From CAXXFQ01 sp963674475 (GTDB lineage Bacteria; Planctomycetota; Planctomycetia; Pirellulales; Thermoguttaceae): a stretch of 64,000 bases of DNA. A model generated the notes under the pieces. It was not told the origin of the DNA. It made no database searches and saw only the letters and a program-made list of their open reading frames with translations. Where the stretch lies: contig CAXXFQ010000019.1 of the NCBI GenBank assembly GCA_963674475.2, positions 1-64,000 of the forward strand, written 5' to 3'. Positions 17,824-26,250 of the stretch are shown piece by piece. A program made the translations under genes and the position numbers. The first letter of the stretch is position 1. Every line of letters begins with the position of its first letter.

Positions 17824-19287
17824 AGTGGGCGCTATCCCGCAAGAACGTCTGGGAACGCACGCCCCGCTGGGTCAAGGCCAGCCTGCGCCCCGCGCTGCAC
17901 CGCGTGCGGCCCGAAACCGTGCTCGGCGGGCGCTTCCGCGAACAACTCTCGTTTGTACGCCAGGCGCAACACTGGTCGGCGGACCAGGTGGCGGCGTTTC
18001 AGCTTCAGAAGCTGCAACAGCTTTGCCGGCTGGCGGCCGAGCACAGCCCGTTCTATCGCGATCACTTCGCCGGCGTCGGTTTTGAGCCGGGCGATTTGCG
18101 GGACGTAGCCCAGCTCCGCCAACTGCCCTGCATCGACAAGGACACCCTGCGGCAACACCTCGACGAGATGGTCACGCAACCGCCGGAGAGCCCGGGCGTC
18201 GACTATGTGACAACCGGTGGCACGGGAGGCACGCCGGTGGGCTTCTACATCGGCGCCGGTCGATCCGCGACGGAGTATGCCTACCTGGTGGCCGGCTGGG
18301 AGCGGGCGGGGTATCGGCTGGGCACGCCGATGGCGGTGTTCCGCGGGCGCGTGGTGAAGCGCAACCATCGCGGCCTGCGACACGAGTACGACCCGCTGCT
18401 GCGGCATCACTACTACAGCAACTTCCACATGACCGACCGCGACCTGGAGCGCTACCTGGCCCACGCCGCGCGGATCGGGCCCTGCTATCTGCACGGGTAT
18501 CCCTCGTCGGCGACGGCGATCGCACGGTACATCAAGCGCACCGGCGAGGCCCCGCCGGCCAACGTGCAAGGCGTGCTCGCCGAGTCCGAGATCGTCTATC
18601 CCGAACAGCGGGCGTTCGTCGAGGAAACCCTCGGCGTACGGCTTTTCTCCTCGTACGGCATGAGCGAGAAGCTGGTGGCGGCGGCGCTCTGCGAGCACAC
18701 GGACCACTACCACGTCTGGCCGACCTACGGCCTGTTCGAGCTGATCGATGAGCACGACCAGCCGGTCACCACGCCCGGCCAACGTGGCCAGATCGTGGGC
18801 ACGAGCTTCATCAACACGGTGACGCCCTGCCTGCGCTATCGCACCGGGCGACGAGGCGGTCTATCGCGGCGAACAATGCCCGGCGTGCGGCCGGGTCGGC
18901 CCGATCATTGAGCACATTCGCGGTCATCGCGTGCAGGAACACCTGGTCACCGCGTCGGGCAGCCTGATCTCCTGGACCGCGCTGAACATGCACGACGACA
19001 CGTTCGACAACGTGCGGCAGTTCCAGTTCGTGCAGGACGCGCCGGGCCGCGCGCAACTGCGGATCGTGCCGACCTGCGCCTTCAGTGACGCCGACCAGCA
19101 GCGTCTGCTCAGCCGGCTGGAACGCAAGTTCGACGGCCAGCTGCACATCGAACTCGAGCGCTGCCTCGACATCCCGCTCTCGCCACGGGGCAAGGCGATC
19201 TACGTCGACCAGCGCATCCGCGAGGCGGGACCGGGCGAGCCGGCAAGCGACGAGACAGACCCAGAGCCGGGGGGAAGGCAGGCATGA
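17820..19287 (+). CDS. CapK/PaaK-like adenylate-forming enzyme, one frameshift
   Basis: The start ATG overlaps the previous stop. The first 343 residues contain LAAEHSPFYRDHF, TTGGTGGTPVGFYI (the phosphate-binding loop), GYPSSATAIARYI, AESEIVYPEQRAFV and SYGMSEK. This is the phenylacetate-CoA-ligase-like fold used by EPS-locus CapK proteins. At about 18847 a GGG run shifts the frame. The C-terminal subdomain (YRGEQCPACGRVGPIIEHI) continues in the next frame to 19287. The span is 3n+1 bases, so removing one base gives 488 residues. Known relatives activate carboxylic acids, perhaps here to acylate or amidate the glycan. Confidence 0.87.
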
Positions 19288-20993
19288 CCACGGTCACGGC
19301 CAACAGTCTGTCCGTTCAACCCGCGACAGCTGGCGCAGCGGTGGCGGCGCGCTGGGAGCGTGTCGGCCTGGCGGTGCTGCTGCTCGCGGTAGTGGCAGCC
19401 TGGCTGGCGGTGGCGTTGGCGCCGATCGAGCTGGTCTCACTGCACACGACCGATGATGCCTACTACTACTTCCAGGTCGCCCGCAATCTCGCCGCGGGCC
19501 ATGGCGTCACCTTCGACGGCGTGAGCCTGACCAACGGCTTTCATCCGTTGTGGATGTTGTGTCTGTGGCCGGTGTATGCGCTGTTCGGCGGTGAGCCCGA
19601 ACTCGCCCTGCGGGCGGTGTATTTCGTGATTGTGGCCCTGGTGGGCGCGACGATTGCCGTGACGTACCGCTGTCTGTCGGCCTTTGCCGGGCGGCGGGCG
19701 GCGGTGGCGGGGCTGGCGGCGCTGTCGGCACCGTTTCTCGTGAACCCGCTGATCAACGGACTGGAGACCGGCCTGCTGACCTTGCTGCTGGTGGCGGCGC
19801 TGCTCGTCGACCGGCGGTGTGACCTCCTGCGCCCGGACAGCTCCACACGGACGAACCTGCTGTTGGGGCTGCTGCTCGCGCTCATCGTCCTGTGCCGGCT
19901 TGACCTGGTATTCGTCGGCTTCGCGGTGGCGGGGCTGATCGCGTGGCGCACGTGGGCGGGCGAGCCGGGCGCGGCCACTGCCGGCGCCAGCCGGCGCATC
20001 GGGACACTGCTGCGTAAGTACGTGCAAGTCGGCGTGGTCGGGGTCGTGCTCGTCACGCCTTACCTGGCGTGGAACCTGCTGACCTTCGGCCACTTGACGC
20101 CGATCAGCGGCGCACTGAAGAGCAGCTTCCCGGTGGTATCGCTCTCGGCGGCGAAGTTCGAGCCGTTCGCCATCCGGCTCGCCCTGCTGGAGTATGGCCT
20201 GGCGACGTTCGTGGTGCTCTGGCTGACGCTGCTGCCGAGGCGGGGGCCGGCGAAGGCGACCGACCACGCCGACGAAACAGCCCAGCTCAATGCCCGCGGG
20301 CCGGGGTCGTTGCTGGTCGCGCTTTGGCTGGGTTGCGGCCTGCACCTCGTCAACACGCTGCTGTTTATGAACTGGGCGGTGCACTGGTGGCACTTCGCCT
20401 CGTACGCGCCGCTGGCGCTGTTGGCGGGCGTGCTGCTGATCGCCCGACTGGAGCAGACTTGGCGGGCCCAGCGCTGGCTGGCGCCGGTGGCGGGTATCCT
20501 GCTGCTGGCGGCATCGGCCGGCGCGTGGACGCTCGACGCCCACCGCCGTGGCGCGCACCACGGGCCGTGGTACGCCGCCGCCCGCTGGATCGACGCCGAG
20601 CTGCCCGACGGCGCGGTGCTCGCCATGGAAGACTGCGGGCTGGTCGGCTACTTCTGCGGCCGACCTATGGTGAACCTCGACGGCGTGATCAACGGCTACG
20701 CCTTCCAGAAAGCACTGGCGACCGGCACGCTGTCCGATTACCTGCAGCATTGCGGTGTCACTCACATCGCCGACTACGAAGTACGCTATCGCGACGGCGA
20801 GTACCGCGTGCGCTTGCCGGACCGCCTCACCCGCGCGGGGGCAGCCATTCTCACCGCGACGCCCGCCGCCGAGGTCTATGGCAGCGCGCCCTACGCCGAT
20901 GCCGAACATCGCGAAGGCGGCATCCACTTCGCCATCTGGGACCTGAGACAGCTCACCCTCACCGCCGAGCCGGCCCCAAAGAAGGAGCAGTAG
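19284..20993 (+). CDS. GT-C family multi-pass membrane glycosyltransferase
   Basis: The ATG overlaps the previous TGA. There are about ten hydrophobic helices in 569 residues. The first extracytoplasmic loop has the acidic motif of GT-C enzymes (LHTTDDAYYYFQVARNLAAG), followed by GVSLTNGFHPLWML. Enzymes of this fold take sugar from a polyprenyl-phosphate donor outside the inner membrane. The soluble C-terminal part is short. It would act on the lipid-linked repeat or on a surface acceptor. The sugar transferred cannot be inferred. Confidence 0.88.
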   Translation: MTTVTANSLSVQPATAGAAVAARWERVGLAVLLLAVVAAWLAVALAPIELVSLHTTDDAYYYFQVARNLAAGHGVTFDGVSLTNGFHPLWMLCLWPVYALFGGEPELALRAVYFVIVALVGATIAVTYRCLSAFAGRRAAVAGLAALSAPFLVNPLINGLETGLLTLLLVAALLVDRRCDLLRPDSSTRTNLLLGLLLALIVLCRLDLVFVGFAVAGLIAWRTWAGEPGAATAGASRRIGTLLRKYVQVGVVGVVLVTPYLAWNLLTFGHLTPISGALKSSFPVVSLSAAKFEPFAIRLALLEYGLATFVVLWLTLLPRRGPAKATDHADETAQLNARGPGSLLVALWLGCGLHLVNTLLFMNWAVHWWHFASYAPLALLAGVLLIARLEQTWRAQRWLAPVAGILLLAASAGAWTLDAHRRGAHHGPWYAAARWIDAELPDGAVLAMEDCGLVGYFCGRPMVNLDGVINGYAFQKALATGTLSDYLQHCGVTHIADYEVRYRDGEYRVRLPDRLTRAGAAILTATPAAEVYGSAPYADAEHREGGIHFAIWDLRQLTLTAEPAPKKEQ

Positions 20994-20997
20994 GCGT

Positions 20998-22473
20998 ATG
21001 CGAGCCGCCCTGATCTGGCTGGTGGTGGTGGGACTGGCGGGCTACGCCTGGCGGAACTGGTTCGTCTCGACCTGCGGGCTGATCCTGCTGTCAGTCATCA
21101 TGCAGCGGCAGGACTTCCCGCAGTACCTGATGGGCATCAACGGGCTCAACCCGTGGAACGTGCTGTTGCTGGTGGTGGTGCTCTCCTGGTGGGTGCACCG
21201 GCGAGGTGAGCTGCGGCCCCTCGACCTGCCCCGCCCGGTGGTGACGTTGCTCGTGGTGTGCAGCGCGGTGGTGTTCGTCGCCTACGCGCGGGCGGCCACC
21301 GACCTGGGCACGCTGTCGTCGGCGCTCGACACCGAGGTCAGCTTCGTCGGCTTCACCGGCGAGTTCCTGATCAACCGGGTGAAGTTCGTGATTCCCGCGC
21401 TACTGCTCTTTGACGGCTGTCGAACCCGCCAGCGGGTGGCGATCGCCGTGGGCGTGGTGTTGGCGGCCGCGGTGGCGTACGCCCTGCTGGTGATCCGCTA
21501 TGTGCCCGTCCAGTCGCTGCTGAGCGCGTCGGAATCGGTGTTCATGAGTTATCGCCACCGCATCGACCGCGACACCGGCCTGATGGCGATCGACATGTCG
21601 ATGCTGCTGGCGGGGGCGTTTTGGTCGACGGTGGCGCTGGCCAGCCTGGCGGCCCGGCGTCGGTCGCAGCAAGTCGGCCTGCTGGCGGCGGCGCTGGTGC
21701 TGGGCCTGGGGATGGCGCTGTGCCACTCGCGGGGCAGCTACATCGGCTGGGCAGCGGCGGGCATGGTGCTCGCGGCCGTGCGCTGGCGGCGGATGTTGCT
21801 GCTGCTGCCGGTCGCGGTCATTGCGGTGTTCATGCTTTTCCCAGCCATCCCGGCCCGGCTCAGCATGGGCTGGAACATGGTCGACGAGGCCGGCGAGGAG
21901 ATCCACGACTGGGACAAGGTCACCGCCGGCCGATCCACCGACCTGTGGCCCGCCGCCTTCGAACAGTTCTACGCCAACCCGCTGCTCGGCTACGGTGGCG
22001 AGGCCTGCTCGCGAACGGAACTGCGCGATCGCTGGCTTGAACACGGCAGCACCGCGCCGACCCACCCGCACAACGCCTACCTCCAGCTGCTGCTCGACGT
22101 GGGGCTGATCGGCTTCGTGCCCATCATGCTGCTGTACGGCGGGTTGTGGCTGCTGGCGCTGAAGCTCTTCCGTGAACGCCGCGATCGACTGGCGGCGGCC
22201 GTGGGCGGCATGGGGCTGGCGACCGTGACCGTGCTGATGGTCACCGCGCTGGGCGCGCAAAGCTTCTACCCGACGCAGAGCACGCTGCCCTACTGGTGCC
22301 TGTGGGCGCTCACCCTGCGCGTGCACCTCGAGCTGAGTCGCGCCCGGCAGCAGGCCGCGGCGCGCTACGCCGACGGCGGCGCCGCCTGGCCCAGCATCGG
22401 CTGGCCGGGTGCCACCGCCGCCGGCCCACCCAGCTACGCGGAACTGGCCCGCAGCGGAGGACCACAGCCATGA
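20998..22473 (+). CDS. O-antigen ligase / Wzy-like polymerase
   Basis: The protein is multi-spanning, 491 residues. It has a Wzy_C-type core: ALCHSRGSYIGWAAA, a long periplasmic loop (ARLSMGWNMVDEAG to ACSRTELRDRWLEHG), then HPHNAYLQLLLDVGLIGFV. This is the typical H-N-x-x-L motif before a late helix. Members either polymerise repeat units or ligate chains to an acceptor. Next to a flippase, Wzz and Wza-type genes, polymerase is more likely. The stop overlaps the sulfotransferase start. Confidence 0.88.
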   Translation: MRAALIWLVVVGLAGYAWRNWFVSTCGLILLSVIMQRQDFPQYLMGINGLNPWNVLLLVVVLSWWVHRRGELRPLDLPRPVVTLLVVCSAVVFVAYARAATDLGTLSSALDTEVSFVGFTGEFLINRVKFVIPALLLFDGCRTRQRVAIAVGVVLAAAVAYALLVIRYVPVQSLLSASESVFMSYRHRIDRDTGLMAIDMSMLLAGAFWSTVALASLAARRRSQQVGLLAAALVLGLGMALCHSRGSYIGWAAAGMVLAAVRWRRMLLLLPVAVIAVFMLFPAIPARLSMGWNMVDEAGEEIHDWDKVTAGRSTDLWPAAFEQFYANPLLGYGGEACSRTELRDRWLEHGSTAPTHPHNAYLQLLLDVGLIGFVPIMLLYGGLWLLALKLFRERRDRLAAAVGGMGLATVTVLMVTALGAQSFYPTQSTLPYWCLWALTLRVHLELSRARQQAAARYADGGAAWPSIGWPGATAAGPPSYAELARSGGPQP

Positions 22474-23375
22474 ACGAACTGGCCTACATCCTCTCGCCGA
22501 GCTTCTCGGGCTCGACCCTGCTGACCTTCCTGCTCAACGCGCACCCCGAGATCGCGACCATCGGCGAACTCAAGGCGCAGGCGATGGGCAACCTCGACGA
22601 GTACGACTGCTCCTGCGGGACGCGCGTGCAGCAGTGCGGCTTCTGGCGGGCGCTGGCGGCGGAGTTCGAACGACGTGGCCTGCGGTTCGACCTGGCGGAC
22701 CTGGGCACGCACTTCCGCTACCGCAGCCGACCCGCGCTGGACAAGGTCCTGCGTGCGCGCGTGCGCGGGCCGGTGCTGGAGAACGTCCGCCGGGCGACGC
22801 GCGCCATGCTGCCCGGCGGCGCGCGCTTTCACAACGACACGCTCACCCGCAACGAACTGCTGATCGACCTGGTCACCCACCTCCAAGGTGGCTCGGTCTT
22901 TCTCGACGGTTCGAAAGACCCCGTGCGGCTCTGGTACCTGCACCGGGCGGCGCGGTGGAACCTGCGCACGATCTACCTGGTGCGCGACGGCCGGGGTACC
23001 GCACGGTCGTACATGAACCACGACGGCCTGAGCATGGCGGACGCCGCCCGCGAGTGGCGACGCACGCACGAAGAGTGCCTGCGACTCGTCGCTCGACTGC
23101 CGGTGGGCCGCGTGCTGCACCTGAAGTACGAAGATCTTTGCCGCGCCCCGGAAGAGACGCTCGACCGCACGCTGACGTTCCTGGGCCTGGACAGCCGGGC
23201 CCGGCTGGACGACTTCCGCGCCGTCGAGCACCACATCCTGGGCAACGCGATGCGGCTCAAGTCGTCGGGCGAAATTCAGCTCGACGAGAAGTGGCGAACC
23301 GCCCTGACGCCCGCGGACCTGGCGACCTTCGACCGCGTGGCCGGCGACCTGAATCGGCAGTACGGCTATGAGTAA
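22470..23375 (+). CDS. Sulfotransferase family protein
   Basis: The ATG at 22470 overlaps the previous TGA (ATGA); an upstream extension is a shadow. The 301 residues open with the PAPS 5'-phosphosulfate loop (YILSPSFSGSTLLTFLL). They continue with the 3'-phosphate site IYLVRDGRGTARSYM and LHLKYEDLCRAPEETL. Such enzymes move sulfate from PAPS to a hydroxyl. In this operon a sulfated EPS is the likely product, in line with the wealth of sulfated glycans and sulfatases in planctomycetes. The stop overlaps the flippase start. Confidence 0.92.
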   Translation: MNELAYILSPSFSGSTLLTFLLNAHPEIATIGELKAQAMGNLDEYDCSCGTRVQQCGFWRALAAEFERRGLRFDLADLGTHFRYRSRPALDKVLRARVRGPVLENVRRATRAMLPGGARFHNDTLTRNELLIDLVTHLQGGSVFLDGSKDPVRLWYLHRAARWNLRTIYLVRDGRGTARSYMNHDGLSMADAAREWRRTHEECLRLVARLPVGRVLHLKYEDLCRAPEETLDRTLTFLGLDSRARLDDFRAVEHHILGNAMRLKSSGEIQLDEKWRTALTPADLATFDRVAGDLNRQYGYE

Positions 23376-24999
23376 CCCCCGCCCGGACAACTCCGCTGCA
23401 CCATCCGCCGGCGCCCCGCCGCCTGCCGGCGACGCGGCCGGCTGGTCCAGCCTGCGCGTGGTCCGGAACGTCCTGGCCAACTGGGTGTGGTATGGCCTGG
23501 TGCTGGTGTCCGGGTTCATCCTGCCGCGGTTCATCGACCGGCAGCTGGGCCAGGACCTGCTGGGCGTCTGGGACCTGGGCTGGTCGCTGGTGTTCTACAT
23601 CAGCCTGCTGGCACTCGGCGTCAGCTCCGCGGTACAACGCCACGTCGCCCGGGCGCGAGCGCTGGCGGACTGGGACCAGCTCAACGCGGTGGTGAACTCC
23701 TGCCTGGCGGTGCTGCTGGCCAGCGGCCTGCTGGGCGTGGGGGCGGCCATCGGCCTGGCGGCGGCGGTGCCCTGGCTGCTGCCCACGGCCGACCCCGCCC
23801 TGTTCGAACCCGCCCGGTGGGTCGTGCTACTCCTGGCCATCTGCGCGGCCGAGCAGATCCCCGGCAGCGTTTTCAACGCGGTGATCACCGGCTTCGAACG
23901 CTATGACGTCCTCAACGTGATTCGCGGCGCCCGCGACCTGGCGGTGCTCGTCGCCATGCTCGTCGCGCTGTTCACCGGCGGGACGGTGGTGACGCTGGCG
24001 ATCATCGTGCTGAGCGGCGAGATACTGGGCGACCTCGCCAAGCTGCTGGCCGCCCATCGCCTGTGCCCCACCCTCCGAGTCCATCCGCGCCTCTGCCGGC
24101 GGGATACCGCCCGCGAAATGCTGGGCTTCGGCGCCAAAACCGCGGTGCAGGCGCTGTGTCGCTCGGGCCTGTACCAGACCAACAGCCTGCTGGTGGCGGT
24201 GTTCCTCGGGCCGGCCGCCTTGGCGGTGTACGCCCGGCAACGCGCCCTGGTGATGCACCTGCTGCGCTTCGTCAAGCAATATGCACAGGTGTTCATCCCC
24301 GCGAGCAGCGCCTTGGACGCCCAGGCGGACACCGCCCGACTGCAACACCTGCTGATCCAGACGTCGCGTTACGGCCTGTACGTCACGCTGCCGGCCGTGC
24401 TCATCTTCCTGGTGCTGGGCGGACCATTGCTGCAGATCTGGATGGGCGACGACTACCAGGCGCCGGCGGTGCTGGCGATCCTGGCGGCGGCGCACCTGCT
24501 CACCGTCCCGCAACTCGGGGCGTACTCGATCCTGCTCGGCATGGGCAAACACGGCTGGCCGGCGGCGTTCGAGGCGATGGCGGCCGTGGTCAGCCTCGGC
24601 GCGGGCGCGCTGATCCTGGGTCCGCTGAATGGCGGGCTGGTCGGGGCGGCCTGGGCGCTGGCTTTGCCACTGGCGCTGAGCGGTGGCGTGCTGTTGCCGG
24701 CCTGTGCCTGCCGGGCGGTGGGACTGAGCGGCGTGGAGTATGTCACGAAGGTGGCACCGGCTCCGCTGCTGGCGGGCCTGCCGCTGGCGGCCTGCCTGCT
24801 GGCGGCGCGTTTCACCTGGCCGGCTGAGCCGTTGCCGGCGCTACTGGTCGGCGTGGGGGCGGGCGGACTGGCCAGCCTGCCCGTGTACTGGCGGTGGGTC
24901 GTGCCCACGTCGGTCAAGGAGCGTATCGGGCGGGCGTGGCGGCGACGAACGGTTGCCCCCGCCGCCGTCGAGACCGGACCGAGTTCGTCATTGCCCTAG
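23368..24999 (+). CDS. Wzx-like oligosaccharide flippase
   Basis: This is a 543-residue protein with 12-14 predicted helices and a soluble N-terminal tail. It opens with NVLANWVWYGLVLVSGFILPRF and has the MOP-superfamily pattern of paired helices (LGVWDLGWSLVFYISLLALGVS). A later GFGAKTAVQALCRSGLYQTN marks the second half. It would move lipid-linked repeat units across the inner membrane for the Wzy-like protein encoded just upstream. It starts inside the end of the sulfotransferase gene. Confidence 0.9.
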   Translation: MSNPRPDNSAAPSAGAPPPAGDAAGWSSLRVVRNVLANWVWYGLVLVSGFILPRFIDRQLGQDLLGVWDLGWSLVFYISLLALGVSSAVQRHVARARALADWDQLNAVVNSCLAVLLASGLLGVGAAIGLAAAVPWLLPTADPALFEPARWVVLLLAICAAEQIPGSVFNAVITGFERYDVLNVIRGARDLAVLVAMLVALFTGGTVVTLAIIVLSGEILGDLAKLLAAHRLCPTLRVHPRLCRRDTAREMLGFGAKTAVQALCRSGLYQTNSLLVAVFLGPAALAVYARQRALVMHLLRFVKQYAQVFIPASSALDAQADTARLQHLLIQTSRYGLYVTLPAVLIFLVLGGPLLQIWMGDDYQAPAVLAILAAAHLLTVPQLGAYSILLGMGKHGWPAAFEAMAAVVSLGAGALILGPLNGGLVGAAWALALPLALSGGVLLPACACRAVGLSGVEYVTKVAPAPLLAGLPLAACLLAARFTWPAEPLPALLVGVGAGGLASLPVYWRWVVPTSVKERIGRAWRRRTVAPAAVETGPSSSLP

Positions 25000-25014
25000 C
25001 GAAAGGAGCCCGTC

Positions 25015-26208
25015 GTGATTGCCCATCCCAGCGCCCCGGCGAAACCTCGGCTCTGTTTCGTGCTGCTCAATGCCTACAACGTGCTGGCGGATCGGCCTGA
25101 CCTGAAGCACATCGGCGGCGCGGAGGTGTTGGCGGTGACGCTCGCCCGCGAGCTGGTCGAGCTCGGCTATCCCGTGCACTTCGTCACTTACGACCACGAC
25201 CAACCGCGCGGCGAAGACTGCAACGGGATCACCGTCCACCCCAGCTATCGACCGGACGCGGGGTGGCCCATGGTGCGCTTCGTGCATCCGCGCTGGACGA
25301 AGCTCAACGACGCCCTCGCCCGCGCCGACGCGGACATCTATCTCCAGCCTTGCAGTGGCGTGCTGACCGGCCAGGTCGCCTGGTGGTGTCGCCGGCACCA
25401 TCGCAAGTTCGTCTACGTGGTGGCCAGCGACCTCGACTGCTTCACCGACCTGCCCAAGCTGCGGACCTATCGGGAGCGCGTGCTCTATCGCCAAGGTCTG
25501 CGCTGGGCGGATCGCATCCTCGCCCTTACGCAACGCCAGCAACAGCTGCTGCGCGACGACTGGCAGCTGGCCAGCGAGGTCGTCTACCCCACCGGGGGCA
25601 GTCCCGCCGCGGACACGCCGCAAGCGCAGTACGCCGCGACCGACCAGCGCGTGCTGTGGGTGGGGCGGTTTCACCCGATCAAGCGGATGGAGTGGCTGCT
25701 CGAAGTGGCGCGACAGCTGCCGCAACTGCAGTTCGACCTGGTGGGCGGTTCGTCGCCGGATGATCCGTATGGTCAGCGCATCGTCGAGGAATCAGCCGGT
25801 CTCGCGAATGTGCATCTGCACGGGCCGGTGCATCACACACAGCTGGGCGAGTTCTATCGCCGGGCGCAGGCGTTGCTGCTCACTTCGAAGAACGAGGGGT
25901 TTCCGACGGTGTTCCTCGAGGCGTGGAGCCACGGCGTGCCGACGGTGTCCAGCCTGGACTTCGACGCGCTGATCGCGACGCACGATCTGGGCGTGGTGGC
26001 GGACACACCGACCCGCCTGGCCAGCGAGCTGCAGGCGCTGCTCGGTGACCCGGCGCGCTGGGCGCAACAGAGCCGCCATGCGCGGGCGTACTACATGGGG
26101 CGACACACGCCGAAAGCCTATGCCGCCGGCGTTTCGCAGGTATTGGAGGGCATCGCCTTGTCGGCGGGCGGCGGGCGCGCAGAGAAGCGGGTGGCCACGC
26201 CGGGTTAA
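25015..26208 (+). CDS. GT4 family glycosyltransferase
   Basis: The GTG start has AAAGGAG upstream. The 397-residue GT-B protein includes HIGGAEVLAVTLARELVELG in the N-domain, VLWVGRFHPIKRMEWLLEVA, and a C-domain donor region (TSKNEGFPTVFLEAWSHGVP). No membrane helix is seen, so it acts at the cytosolic face of the membrane on lipid-linked intermediates. It is the last gene of the rightward EPS run and converges on the beta-helix gene after 42 bases. Confidence 0.92.
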   Translation: MIAHPSAPAKPRLCFVLLNAYNVLADRPDLKHIGGAEVLAVTLARELVELGYPVHFVTYDHDQPRGEDCNGITVHPSYRPDAGWPMVRFVHPRWTKLNDALARADADIYLQPCSGVLTGQVAWWCRRHHRKFVYVVASDLDCFTDLPKLRTYRERVLYRQGLRWADRILALTQRQQQLLRDDWQLASEVVYPTGGSPAADTPQAQYAATDQRVLWVGRFHPIKRMEWLLEVARQLPQLQFDLVGGSSPDDPYGQRIVEESAGLANVHLHGPVHHTQLGEFYRRAQALLLTSKNEGFPTVFLEAWSHGVPTVSSLDFDALIATHDLGVVADTPTRLASELQALLGDPARWAQQSRHARAYYMGRHTPKAYAAGVSQVLEGIALSAGGGRAEKRVATPG

Positions 26209-26250
26209 AGGCGCAGCCACCCGCCTGGGTTATTGCCTCTGGTTCGTCGC

